DNA of 64,000 nucleotides. Source: Burkholderia sp. MS389. Its GTDB lineage: Bacteria; Pseudomonadota; Gammaproteobacteria; Burkholderiales; Burkholderiaceae. The DNA lies in contig NZ_CP045996.1 in the NCBI RefSeq assembly GCF_016899425.1, forward strand, positions 682,001 to 746,000. The letters run 5' to 3'. This document shows, one piece after another, positions 54,453 to 62,932 of the stretch. The first letter of the stretch is position 1. Every line of letters starts with the position of its first letter. The notes beneath the pieces were generated by a model. That model saw only the letters and a program-made list of their open reading frames with translations, searched no databases and was not told the DNA's origin. The position numbers and the translations under genes were made by a program.

Positions 54453-55337
54453 ATGAACGATTCCGACACGATGCCGGCGCTTCGCTACCGGCGCTTCACC
54501 GCCGCGGACGTCCCCGCGGCCCACGCGCTCTCGGTGGCGCTTCGCTGGCCGTTCAGGGCGGAAGACTGGCAGTTTTCCGCCGACACGTCGACCGCATTCG
54601 CGGCCGAGGAAAACGGCGTGGTGATCGGCACGGCGATGTGCTGGAAGTACGGTGCGGATCGCGCCGCGATCGGGCATGTGATCGTGTCCGACGCGCATCA
54701 GGGGCGAGGCATCGGCCGCAAGCTGATGGAGATCCTCATCGACGAACTTGGGCCGCGCATCACGTTTCTGCATGCGACGCCGGCCGGCCGGCCGCTGTAC
54801 GAGAAGCTGGGTTTCAACGTGTGCGGATCGTTGAGCCAGTATCAGGGGAACGTGGTGCAGCCGGCCGACGTGGTCCTGCCCGAAGGCGTGCGGCTGCGGG
54901 CAGGATCGCCGGCCGACTGGCCGCGCCTCGTCGAGCTGGACGCACGCGCGTCCGGCCTCCAGCGCGATGCGCTGATGGCCGCGCTGTTCCAGCGCGGTGA
55001 AAGCGTCGTGCTCGAACGCGATGGCGAGGTGGTCGCGTTTTCGGTGCTGCGGCGCTTCGGTCGCGGCGACGTGATCGGTCCGGTGGCGGCGCCGCGCGCG
55101 AGCGACGATGCGTATGCGAAGGCGCTCGTCAGCCATTGGCTGACGCAACGGGAAGGCGAATTCGTCCGCATCGATGTGCCGGACGGGACCGGCTTGCCGG
55201 ACTGGCTGGCCGAACAGGGTTTGGCGCGGGTCGATACGTGTTCGAAGATGGTGCGCAACGCGCCGGCGTCGGCGCACGAAGGGCCGGCCGACCCCGTCTG
55301 CGGACAGTACGCACTCGTCAGTCAGGCGATGCTGTAG
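54453..55337 (+). CDS. Tandem GNAT-domain protein, paralogue of 36304-37164
   Basis: A 294-residue two-domain GNAT protein. The first half contains ENGVVIGTAMCWKYG, VIVSDAHQGRGIGRKLM (canonical acetyl-CoA loop) and FLHATPAGRPLYEKLGF; the second half has GEVVAFSVLRRFGRGDVIGPV. It aligns along its whole length with the other GNAT gene of the locus. The ATG at 54453 has AGGAAAACGAG upstream; ATG 54435 is an alternative. An acetylation step for a polyamine or amino compound is plausible but not shown. Confidence 0.82.
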   Translation: MNDSDTMPALRYRRFTAADVPAAHALSVALRWPFRAEDWQFSADTSTAFAAEENGVVIGTAMCWKYGADRAAIGHVIVSDAHQGRGIGRKLMEILIDELGPRITFLHATPAGRPLYEKLGFNVCGSLSQYQGNVVQPADVVLPEGVRLRAGSPADWPRLVELDARASGLQRDALMAALFQRGESVVLERDGEVVAFSVLRRFGRGDVIGPVAAPRASDDAYAKALVSHWLTQREGEFVRIDVPDGTGLPDWLAEQGLARVDTCSKMVRNAPASAHEGPADPVCGQYALVSQAML

Positions 55338-55379
55338 TCCTCGGCCGCACGCGCGGGCTTGCCTCGCGCTGCGGTGACG

Positions 55380-55532
55380 TCAGTGCGTCCGGCCCAGTTG
55401 CTCGTCGATCGCGCGGGTCAACGGCGACTGCACGTCTCCGGTGTGCCGCGTCGGCACGGGCTCGATCAGCACGATCCAGCATTCATCGTCGGCGACCGGG
55501 TTGTGCCGCGTGCCGCGCGGCACGACGTGCAT
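55380..55532 (-). pseudogene. 5'-truncated cupin gene remnant
   Basis: Minus-strand frame reading MHVVPRGTRHNPVADDECW and ending in DEQLGRTH, the C-terminal half of a small mannose-isomerase-like cupin (usually 110-125 residues). Upstream the frame merges into the end of the NmrA-like gene region with no start or ribosome site, so the N-terminal half is missing. It may be a relic of a deletion that joined this end to the neighbouring gene. Confidence 0.6.
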
Positions 55533-55575
55533 CCAGTAGACGGGTGTAAGCGCTCGGCATCGCCCGGGACGCCGC

Positions 55576-56439
55576 TCAACGCGCCAGCGCGGCCACGAAG
55601 TCGCGATACGTCCGCAGCGGGCGGCCGAGGATCGCGGTCAGCCGCTCGACGTCGCCGGCCTCCGGCACCATCCCGTCGCTGACGTAGCGCTCGGCCATCA
55701 GCCGCATTTCGTACGCCATCCATTTCGGCATGAACGTCGCCAGATTGTCTTCGAACGGCGTGGGATCGTCGCCGCCATACGCAACGGGGCGGCCAAGCGT
55801 GTCCGACCAGATCGACGCCAGTTGCGTGCCGGTCAGCGTGTCGGGCCCGACCAGGTTGATGGTGTCGACCGGCAGCTTGCCCGGCGCATCGTTGCGGCGG
55901 ATCAACTCGATCGCCGCGACTTCCGCGATGTCGCGCACGTCGACCATCGCGACGCCCTTGCCGCCGATCGGCATCGGGTACACGCCGTGCCCGACGATCA
56001 CGTCCTTCACCATCGATTCGTTGTCCATGAAATACGCGGGCCGCAGGATCGTCGCGCCGAAGCCCATCTGCTCGATCATCCGCTCGGCGCCGAATTTCAC
56101 CGCGAAGTGCGGCACGTTGACGAAGCGGTCGGCGTGCAGGACCGACAGATAGACGACGCGCTCGATGCCCGCTTCGCGGGCCAGGTTCAGCGCGATCAGC
56201 GCCTGCGTGAATTCGTCGCCCGCCACGCCGTTGAGCAGGAACAGCGTGCGCACGCCGGAGAAGGCCGCCCGCAGCGCGTCGACGTCGAGCATGTCGCCCT
56301 GCGCGACGGTCACCGCCGCCGGAAAATCGGCCTTGGCCGGATCGCGCACCAGCACGCGTACGTCGGCGCCGCGATCGACGAGTTGACGGACGACCTGGCG
56401 GCCCACACGGCCGGTGGCGCCGGTAACGAGAATGGTCAT
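55576..56439 (-). CDS. NmrA-like NAD(P)-binding protein
   Basis: A 287-residue atypical short-chain dehydrogenase-like protein. TILVTGATGRVGRQVVRQLVDRGADVRVLVRD is the dinucleotide-binding motif, RPAYFMDNESMV and VDVRDIAEVAA are typical of the NmrA/HSCARG and NAD(P)H-quinone oxidoreductase QorB-like group. No Tyr-x3-Lys catalytic pair is obvious. The ATG at 56439 has CAGGAG eight bases upstream. It is divergent from a LysR gene that likely controls it. It may act as a redox sensor or quinone reductase. Confidence 0.85.
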   Translation of the reverse strand: MTILVTGATGRVGRQVVRQLVDRGADVRVLVRDPAKADFPAAVTVAQGDMLDVDALRAAFSGVRTLFLLNGVAGDEFTQALIALNLAREAGIERVVYLSVLHADRFVNVPHFAVKFGAERMIEQMGFGATILRPAYFMDNESMVKDVIVGHGVYPMPIGGKGVAMVDVRDIAEVAAIELIRRNDAPGKLPVDTINLVGPDTLTGTQLASIWSDTLGRPVAYGGDDPTPFEDNLATFMPKWMAYEMRLMAERYVSDGMVPEAGDVERLTAILGRPLRTYRDFVAALAR

Positions 56440-56549
56440 GATGTTCACTCCTGAGATAACGATGGGATTGACTGCCCACGTAAGTTATGTGATCCACCTA
56501 TGATCCGGAAGATGTGATAAATAGACATATCGTCTCACTGGTGGAACAC

Positions 56550-57449
56550 ATGGACCTGCTCGCTCTCGCCGATTTCAATCTCGTCGCCCGCCATGGCAGC
56601 TTCGGGGAGGCTGCGCGGGTCGCGGATCGCCCGAAGGCGACGCTGTCGCGCCGCGTCGCGGAACTGGAGAACAGCCTGTCGCTGCGTCTGTTCGAGCGCG
56701 GCTCGCGCGGCGTGAAGCTCACGCAGGAAGGGCGCGCGCTCTACGAGCGGACGGGCGCGCTGCTCGCGGAGCTGGCCGACAGCGCATCGGCGATCGCAGC
56801 GGGGAGCGAGCGGCCGCGCGGCCGGCTGCGCATCAGCGCGCCGATGCTGTTTTCCCAGTTCGCGATGGGCAAGCTGGTGGCGACGTTCGCGCTGAGATAC
56901 CCGGACGTCCGGCTGGAGGTGACGACCGAAGACCGGCCCGTCGACATGATCGAGGAAGGGTACGACCTCGTGATCCGCGTGAACCCGGACCCCGACGAGA
57001 GCCTGATCGGGCGCGTGTTCCTGCGCGACCGGCTGGTCGTCGTCGCGCGGCCCGAACTGCCGCGGCCGGGCGGCGACGCGCCCGCACCGGCCGTGGTGCG
57101 CGGCGCGAACGACACGCGCACTGCCTGGGAGGTCGCCGGGCCGGCCGGGACGGCGCGCATCCCGATCGACCCCGTGGCACGGCTGTCGTCGCTGAGCATG
57201 GTGCGCGATACGGTCCGCCTCGGCCTGGGCGCCGCGTGCCTGCCGGCGTCACTGGTGAGCCGCGACCTGGCCGCCGGCACGCTCGTCAGTTGGGGCGACG
57301 TGCCGGGTTCCGATATCGCGCTGTGGGCGCTGTATCCGTCCAGGCGATTATTGAGCACGCGCGTGTCCGCGTTTCTCGATCACCTGAAGGACGCGTTTCC
57401 GTCAGGTGAGCCGGAAGAACTGGCCGCGTATATCGAACCCGGACAGTGA
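56550..57449 (+). CDS. LysR-family regulator divergent from the NmrA-like gene
   Basis: A 299-residue regulator: HTH LLALADFNLVARHGSFGEAARVADRPKATLSRRVAELENSLSLRLFER, then a substrate-binding domain with LRISAPMLFSQFAMGKLVATFALRYPDVRLEVTTEDRPVDMIEEGYDLVIRV, the CrgA-like subgroup. The ATG at 56550 places the HTH at the normal distance. The 110-base divergent gap to the NmrA-like gene is the expected control region; a direct repeat TGATCC occurs twice there. Confidence 0.9.
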   Translation: MDLLALADFNLVARHGSFGEAARVADRPKATLSRRVAELENSLSLRLFERGSRGVKLTQEGRALYERTGALLAELADSASAIAAGSERPRGRLRISAPMLFSQFAMGKLVATFALRYPDVRLEVTTEDRPVDMIEEGYDLVIRVNPDPDESLIGRVFLRDRLVVVARPELPRPGGDAPAPAVVRGANDTRTAWEVAGPAGTARIPIDPVARLSSLSMVRDTVRLGLGAACLPASLVSRDLAAGTLVSWGDVPGSDIALWALYPSRRLLSTRVSAFLDHLKDAFPSGEPEELAAYIEPGQ

Positions 57450-57559
57450 AACGGCCATGATTGCGGCAGCGCACGCGCGTTGTCGCGACGTCCTGAGCGG
57501 AATGCCGTCGCGATCGGCAGCGCATGTGCCGCCGTCCGTCCCGATCCGAACCGCCGCGT

Positions 57560-59068
57560 TCACGCCGGCTCGGGCTGCGCGCAACACACGCGGTTCCGGC
57601 CTTCGCGCTTCGCGCGGTAGAGCGCCATGTCCGCCTGGTGCGACAGCGCGTGCATGGAAGCGTGCCGCGCGCGCCGGCCGGTCGCACAGCCGATGCTGAC
57701 GGTGAAAGGCGGAACGGTTTCCGCAAACCCGTCGAGCCGGTTGCGTTCCACCTCGCGGCGAATCGCTTCGGCGACCCGCGCGGCGCCGCTTTCATCCGTA
57801 TCGGGCAACACCGCGACGAATTCCTCGCCGCCGTAGCGCGCGGCGAGGTCACCGCGCCGCCGCGTATGCGCGCGGATGCATTCGGCGAGAAAGCGCAGCG
57901 CGGTGTCGCCCTGCGCATGCCCGTGCCGGTCGTTGTACTGCTTGAAGTGATCGGCGTCGATGAACAGCACCGACAGGGTGCCGCCGCTGCCGCGCTGCAG
58001 CCGCTCCCATTCGTCGGCCAGCGCGGTATCGAGCGCGCGACGATTGCGCAATCCGGTCAACGGATCGGTACGCGTGAGATCGGTCAGCAGCGTCTGCTTG
58101 CGGAAATTGTCGCGCAACGCGAAGGCCAGCAGCCAGACCACCGCACCGAACAATGCGCAGATCACGGATGCCGACACGCCGACCGTCCACGACAGGCGCC
58201 GGATGCCGGCCAGCACGTCGTGTTCGGCCGGCGCGACGACCGCGATCAACGGGGTGCCCGGTATCCGCTGGTAGGTATACAACCGCACGATGCCGTCGAT
58301 GCTCGAACGCGCGGGATAGAAGCCGGATTCGCTGTTTACCATCCGCTTGAAGGAGGTCGAGCGACGCAGGAGGTTCATCTGGCCTTCGTTCAACGACGGG
58401 TTTCTCGCGAGGATCGTGCCGTCCGCGCGCACGATCGCGCTGACCCCGTTCGGCCCGACATCGAGGCGGGACAGCAACTGCTCGAAGTAGGCGAGATCGA
58501 CGGCGACGACCGCGATCCCGTCGAACGCATGATCCGGCCGCTCGATGCGTCGCGACAGCGCGATGGATTCCTTGCCGCCGCGCGAGCGTGCGCGATAGGG
58601 CTGGGAGACGTAGAGCCCGACGTTGTCCGCATCGCGATGGACCTTGAAGTAGTCGCGATCGGCGAAGTCCCACCGGTGGGTCGTGCTGCAGCATCCGTCG
58701 ATCAGCCGGCCGCGACTGTCGGTCACGCCCATGCCGGTCACGTATAGCGCGGCGGTGCGCTCGAACAGCAGGTCGTGCCGCAACCCGGCGTCCATGCGCT
58801 GCACGGCCGGCTTGCCGAGGTCGGCCGCCAGCGCGATCAGCGCGTTGTTCGACGTTTCGACCGTCCTCGCGATCTGGCTCGCGAGCACGGCCGCGACGTT
58901 GCGCGACGTCTCGTGCGCATGCTCGACGACTTCGCTGCGCGCGACCCACAGCGTCACCGCGCTGATCGCGAGCGCCGCAAGCGACATCAGCGTGCCCAAC
59001 GCGCCGACGACGAACGGGTGGCGTCCGGCCCAGTCGGCGATTTTCTCGATCGAAGTGAATGCGGGCAT
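57560..59068 (-). CDS. Membrane-bound diguanylate cyclase with Cache-type sensor and GGDEF domain
   Basis: A 502-residue protein. TM1 is at about residues 18-40, a periplasmic dCache-like domain includes TTHRWDFADRDYFKVHRD and LYVSQPYRARSRGGKESIALSRRI, TM2 is near 275-300, and the GGDEF domain spans about 330-490. The active site is RYGGEEFVAVLPD, with an I-site RRGD five residues before it, so product inhibition is expected. DADHFKQYNDRHGH binds metal and GTP. It should make cyclic di-GMP in response to an extracellular ligand. ATG 59068 gives a compact N-terminus; the frame is open 17 codons further. Confidence 0.9.
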   Translation of the reverse strand: MPAFTSIEKIADWAGRHPFVVGALGTLMSLAALAISAVTLWVARSEVVEHAHETSRNVAAVLASQIARTVETSNNALIALAADLGKPAVQRMDAGLRHDLLFERTAALYVTGMGVTDSRGRLIDGCCSTTHRWDFADRDYFKVHRDADNVGLYVSQPYRARSRGGKESIALSRRIERPDHAFDGIAVVAVDLAYFEQLLSRLDVGPNGVSAIVRADGTILARNPSLNEGQMNLLRRSTSFKRMVNSESGFYPARSSIDGIVRLYTYQRIPGTPLIAVVAPAEHDVLAGIRRLSWTVGVSASVICALFGAVVWLLAFALRDNFRKQTLLTDLTRTDPLTGLRNRRALDTALADEWERLQRGSGGTLSVLFIDADHFKQYNDRHGHAQGDTALRFLAECIRAHTRRRGDLAARYGGEEFVAVLPDTDESGAARVAEAIRREVERNRLDGFAETVPPFTVSIGCATGRRARHASMHALSHQADMALYRAKREGRNRVCCAQPEPA

Positions 59069-59402
59069 GCTCGCGCTCGTGTTGAGATGCCGGCTGCACT
59101 TGCGCCGGCGCGGGTCCAATTCCCGTTAACGGCACGGTTAACAAAAAATCGAGGCCGGCATGGCTGCCCGTCGACGACCACGGCCCGACGCGACGACGCA
59201 AACGTGTGCGGCCACGCGGCCATGCGGCGAGACGGCCCGGGCGCGGCCCCGGACCCGTGCAAATCACGTCGATTGATAACCACACTGCATCAATCCTTCC
59301 AAAAATCGCACTTATCGTTTGATCGATACCGCGCCAACATGCCGGAAAACGACAATCGACCAGCCCCTCCCGCGTATTCCAGGATTTTCAGGAGACACCC
59401 AG
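59069..59402. other. Divergent intergenic region between the cyclase and the MHS transporter
   Basis: About 330 bases without a gene. It has two GTTAAC copies near 59125-59143 beside an A run, and a LysR-type box at 59271-59295. Confidence 0.55.
59271..59295 (+). promoter_or_regulatory. LysR-type (T-N11-A) binding site before the MHS transporter
   Basis: GATTGAT, 11 bases, ATCAATC: perfect 7-base arms in the exact LysR-box geometry. It lies about 110 bases before the transporter ATG; the nearest LysR gene of this group is at 62933. Confidence 0.6.
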
Positions 59403-60698
59403 ATGCACCCCTCGTCCAGCCTTCCGGCCGAACGCTCGAAGGCCGCCGCGATCTTTCGCGTCACGGCCGGCAACTTTCTCGAGCAGTTCGACTTCTTCCT
59501 GTTCGGCTTCTACGCCACGCAGATCGCCAACGTCTTCTTCCCCGCGCAAAGCGAGTTCGCATCGTTGATGATGACCTTCGCCGTGTTCGGCGCCGGCTTC
59601 CTGATGCGCCCGCTGGGCGCGATCGTGCTGGGCGCGTACATCGACGAGGTCGGCCGCCGCAAGGGGCTGATCGTCACGCTGTCGATCATGGCGAGCGGCA
59701 CCATCCTGATCGCGTTCGTGCCGGGCTACGCGACGATCGGGCTGCTCGCGCCCGTGCTCGTGCTGATCGGCCGGCTGCTGCAGGGCTTTTCCGCGGGCGC
59801 GGAACTGGGCGGCGTGTCGGTCTATCTGGCCGAGCTCGCGACGCCGGGCCGCAAGGGCTTCTTCACGAGCTGGCAATCGGCCAGCCAGCAGGTAGCGATC
59901 GTCATCGCGGCGGGCCTCGGCTTCGCGCTCAATCAGTGGCTGAGCGCATCGCAGATCGGCGCCTGGGGATGGCGCGTGCCGTTCTTCGTCGGCTGCATGA
60001 TCGTGCCGTTCATCTTCATGCTGCGCCGCAACCTGGAGGAAACCCAGGAGTTCAAGGCCCGCAAGCATCGTCCGGGCATGAAGGAAGTGTTCGGTACGCT
60101 GGTCCAGAACTGGGGCGTCGTGATCGCCGGCATGATGCTGGTCGCGATGACCACCACGAGCTTCTATCTGATCACCGTCTACGCGCCGACCTTCGGCAAG
60201 ACCGTGCTGCATCTGAGCACCGCCGACAGCCTGCTCGTGACGCTGTGCGTCGGCGTGTCGAACTTCGTGTGGCTGCCGATCGGCGGGGCGCTGTCCGACC
60301 GGATCGGCCGCCGGCCGCTGCTGGTCGGCATGACGATGCTCACCGTCGTGACCGCGTATCCGGCGCTGTCGTTCCTCGCTCACGCGCCGTCGTTCGTCAA
60401 CATGCTGCTCGTGCTGCTCTGGCTGTCGTTCATGTACGGGATCTACAACGGCGCGATGATCGTCGCGCTCACCGAAGTGATGCCGGTGCAGGTGCGCGTC
60501 GCGGGCTTCTCGCTCGCGTACAGCCTCGCGACGGCCGTGTTCGGCGGCTTCACGCCGGCCATCTCGACCGCGCTCATTCACGCGACGGGCGACAAGGCCG
60601 CACCGGGCTACTGGATGAGCTTCGCCGCCGTGTGCGCGCTGCTCGCGACGTTCGCGCTGTATCGTCACCGCACGGCGACGTTGACGCCCGCGCATTGA
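59403..60698 (+). CDS. MFS transporter, metabolite:H+ symporter family (citrate/tricarboxylate type)
   Basis: A 431-residue, 12-segment transporter with the MHS signatures [20 protein letters not shown] in segment 1 and [14 protein letters not shown] in loop 2-3, and length equal to citrate:proton symporters (CitA/CitH). The ATG at 59403 follows CAGGAGACACC. It is followed 61 bases later by a ModA-like periplasmic gene. If that gene is an aconitate isomerase, this transporter probably imports cis-aconitate or citrate. Confidence 0.87.
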   Translation: MHPSSSLPAERSKAAAIFRVTAGNFLEQFDFFLFGFYATQIANVFFPAQSEFASLMMTFAVFGAGFLMRPLGAIVLGAYIDEVGRRKGLIVTLSIMASGTILIAFVPGYATIGLLAPVLVLIGRLLQGFSAGAELGGVSVYLAELATPGRKGFFTSWQSASQQVAIVIAAGLGFALNQWLSASQIGAWGWRVPFFVGCMIVPFIFMLRRNLEETQEFKARKHRPGMKEVFGTLVQNWGVVIAGMMLVAMTTTSFYLITVYAPTFGKTVLHLSTADSLLVTLCVGVSNFVWLPIGGALSDRIGRRPLLVGMTMLTVVTAYPALSFLAHAPSFVNMLLVLLWLSFMYGIYNGAMIVALTEVMPVQVRVAGFSLAYSLATAVFGGFTPAISTALIHATGDKAAPGYWMSFAAVCALLATFALYRHRTATLTPAH

Positions 60699-60759
60699 TG
60701 TCCGGCCGATCCGGAACGTTCATCCCCACCCACGCATCCGCACGACCACGAACACGACC

Positions 60760-61542
60760 ATGAGAAACCTGTTCCTGAAATACTGCGCGACCGCGCTCGT
60801 CGCCACCGCGGCGGTCGCGGCCACCGTCCAGGCCGCCGAACTGCACGTGATGAGCTCGGGCGGCTTCACCGCCGCGTACAAGGTGCTCGGCCCGCGGTTC
60901 GCGTCCACGACGGGCAATACGCTCGCGACCGCGCTCGGCCCGTCGATGGGCAAGTCGCCCGAAGCGATTCCGAACCGGCTCGCGCGCGGCGAGCCGGCCG
61001 ACGCCGTGATCATGGTCGGCTACGCGCTCGACGATCTGATCAAGCAGGGCAAGGTCATCCCCGACTCGCGCGTCGATCTGGCCGACTCGCGCATCGGCAT
61101 GGTCGTGCGCGACGGGGCGGCCAAGCCCGACATCAGCACCGCCGACGGCCTCAAGCAGGTGCTGCTGCACGCGAAATCGATCGCCTATTCGGACAGCGCG
61201 AGCGGCGTGTATATCGAACGCGAACTGTTCAAGAAGCTCGGGATCGAGGAACAGGTGAAGTCGAAGGCGAAGATGATCCCGCGGATTCCGGTGGCGTCGG
61301 TCGTCGCGAACGGCGACTACGAAATCGGCTTCCAGCAGGTCAGCGAGCTGCTGCCCGTCAAGGGCGCGACCTTCGTCGGCAAGATCCCCGAATCGCTGCA
61401 GTCCGTCACGCGCTTCGCCGCCGGCATCCCGGTCGGCGCGCAGCACCCCAAGGAAGCGAAGGCGCTGCTCGACTATCTTGCGTCGCCCGACGTGCAGGCC
61501 GACGTGAAGTCGACCGGCCTGGATTCCGTTTCCGCGCATTGA
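60760..61542 (+). CDS. ModA-like periplasmic protein, possible aconitate isomerase
   Basis: A 260-residue secreted protein. The signal peptide ends VQAAELHVMSSGG near residue 25. The rest is a type II periplasmic-binding fold of the SBP_bac_11/ModA group (GPSMGKSPEAIPNRLARGEPADAVIMVGYALDDLIKQGKV; YSDSASGVYIERELFKKLGI). No permease or ATPase lies near it, so it is unlikely to serve an ABC importer. Known aconitate isomerases of Pseudomonas are periplasmic ModA-like proteins of similar length next to a tricarboxylate MFS gene, which is the arrangement here. The enzyme role is inferred. Confidence 0.72.
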   Translation: MRNLFLKYCATALVATAAVAATVQAAELHVMSSGGFTAAYKVLGPRFASTTGNTLATALGPSMGKSPEAIPNRLARGEPADAVIMVGYALDDLIKQGKVIPDSRVDLADSRIGMVVRDGAAKPDISTADGLKQVLLHAKSIAYSDSASGVYIERELFKKLGIEEQVKSKAKMIPRIPVASVVANGDYEIGFQQVSELLPVKGATFVGKIPESLQSVTRFAAGIPVGAQHPKEAKALLDYLASPDVQADVKSTGLDSVSAH

Positions 61543-61550
61543 ACCCGATC

Positions 61551-61584
61551 GACGGGAAGGCGCCGATCAGACCGTCTTCCCGTC
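61551..61584. terminator. Bidirectional terminator-like hairpin
   Basis: GACGGGAAG and CTTCCCGTC, perfect 9-base arms with a 16-base loop, between the convergent ModA-like and DAACS genes and overlapping the 3' end of the latter. Confidence 0.5.
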
Positions 61585-62898
61585 ACTCCCGCCGCCGTCT
61601 GCCGCGGCACTGTCTTCATCGGCCGCGTCCGGCAACGCCGGCCCGGCCGCCGCGAGCCGCTGCACCAGACGCGCGCGGTCGCACGCACCTTCCCACACCG
61701 ACACGAAAATCACCGCGCACGCGTTGCTGATCACGCTGGTCAGCGCGCGCGCCTCCGACATGAAGCGGTCGATGCCGACCAGCAGCGCGACCCCGGCGAC
61801 CGGCAGGTCGGGCATCACGGCGAGCGTCGCGACCAGCGCGACAAGCCCGCTGCCGGACACGCCGGCCGCCCCTTTCGACGTGACCAGCATGATCGCGAGC
61901 ATCGTCGCGACCTGCGGCGCGGAAAGCGGGACGTCGCAAGCTTGCGCGATGAACAACGCCGCGAGTGTCAGATAGATCGCGGTGCCGTCCAGATTGAACG
62001 AATAGCCGGCCGGCAGCACGAGCCCCACGACGCCCTTGTCGCAGCCGAGCGCTTCCAGCTTGACGATCAGGCGCGGCAGGACCGGCTCCGTGGACGAGGT
62101 CGCGAGGACGATCAGCAACTCTTCGCGCAGGTAGCGCAGGAGCCGCCACAGCGCGAATCCGTGCAGTCGCGCGAGCGGGGCGAGCACCAGCGCGACGAAC
62201 AGCGCGCAGGCCACGTAGAAGCACACCATCAGCTTCGCGAGCGAGCCGACCGAGCCGATCCCGAAGCGGCCCACCGTGAACGCCATCGCACCGAATGCGC
62301 CGAGCGGCGCGAGCCGCATGATCATCGCGAGCACGCGAAACACGATCTGCGCGATGCCGTCGATCAGCGCCAGCACGGGCCGGGCGGCGCGCGGATGCGC
62401 ATTCAGCGAGAAGCCGAACAACAGCGACAGCAGCAGCACCGGCAACACTTCGCCGGTGGCGAACGCGCCGAGCATCGTGTCCGGAATCATGCCGAGCGCG
62501 AACGCCACGAGGCTGCGCGGCTCCGCATGCTTCGCATACGGCGCGAGGATGCTCGCATCCAGATGACGGACGTCGATATGCATGCCGGCGCCCGGTTGCA
62601 GCACGTAGGCGACGACGAGCCCGAACGCGAGCGCGGCGGCCGTCAACAGATAGAAAAGCGCCAGTGCGCGCACGATCGTGCGGCCGATGGCCCGCCCGTT
62701 CGACAGCGACGTGATGCCCGACACGATCGTGCAAAAGACGATCGGCGCGATGGTCATCTTCACGAGCGCGACGAACGCGTCGCTGAGCGGCTTGAGCATC
62801 GCGCCCGCCGCCGGCCACACGTGACCGATGCCGATGCCGAGCATCATCGCGAGCAGGACCTGCACGTACAGCGATTTGAACAGCCGGGTCCACCTCAC
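61567..62898 (-). CDS. Dicarboxylate:cation symporter (DAACS/DctA family)
   Basis: A 443-residue membrane protein of the DAACS/GltP fold. Visible parts are PIVFCTIVSGI early, the serine-rich re-entrant loop TSSTEPVLPRLIVKLEALGC near residue 270, and GYSFNLDGTAIYLTLAALFIAQA then TSKGAAGVSGSG (second re-entrant loop and ion sites). It starts at GTG with GAAGG upstream. It imports C4-dicarboxylates or related acids. LysR lies 34 bases upstream on the same strand, so both form a unit, convergent with the MHS/ModA-like pair. Confidence 0.88.
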   Translation of the reverse strand: MRWTRLFKSLYVQVLLAMMLGIGIGHVWPAAGAMLKPLSDAFVALVKMTIAPIVFCTIVSGITSLSNGRAIGRTIVRALALFYLLTAAALAFGLVVAYVLQPGAGMHIDVRHLDASILAPYAKHAEPRSLVAFALGMIPDTMLGAFATGEVLPVLLLSLLFGFSLNAHPRAARPVLALIDGIAQIVFRVLAMIMRLAPLGAFGAMAFTVGRFGIGSVGSLAKLMVCFYVACALFVALVLAPLARLHGFALWRLLRYLREELLIVLATSSTEPVLPRLIVKLEALGCDKGVVGLVLPAGYSFNLDGTAIYLTLAALFIAQACDVPLSAPQVATMLAIMLVTSKGAAGVSGSGLVALVATLAVMPDLPVAGVALLVGIDRFMSEARALTSVISNACAVIFVSVWEGACDRARLVQRLAAAGPALPDAADEDSAAADGGGSDGKTV

Positions 62899-62932
62899 GA
62901 TGCAGCCTTCCTTCGTTTCCGTTCCGTCGTCG

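Noticed and set aside
59125-59143. Two GTTAAC copies near an A run as a possible terminator or operator.
   Set aside because: They do not form a stable extended hairpin, and the position upstream of the cyclase gene does not fit a terminator; nothing else supports a site.
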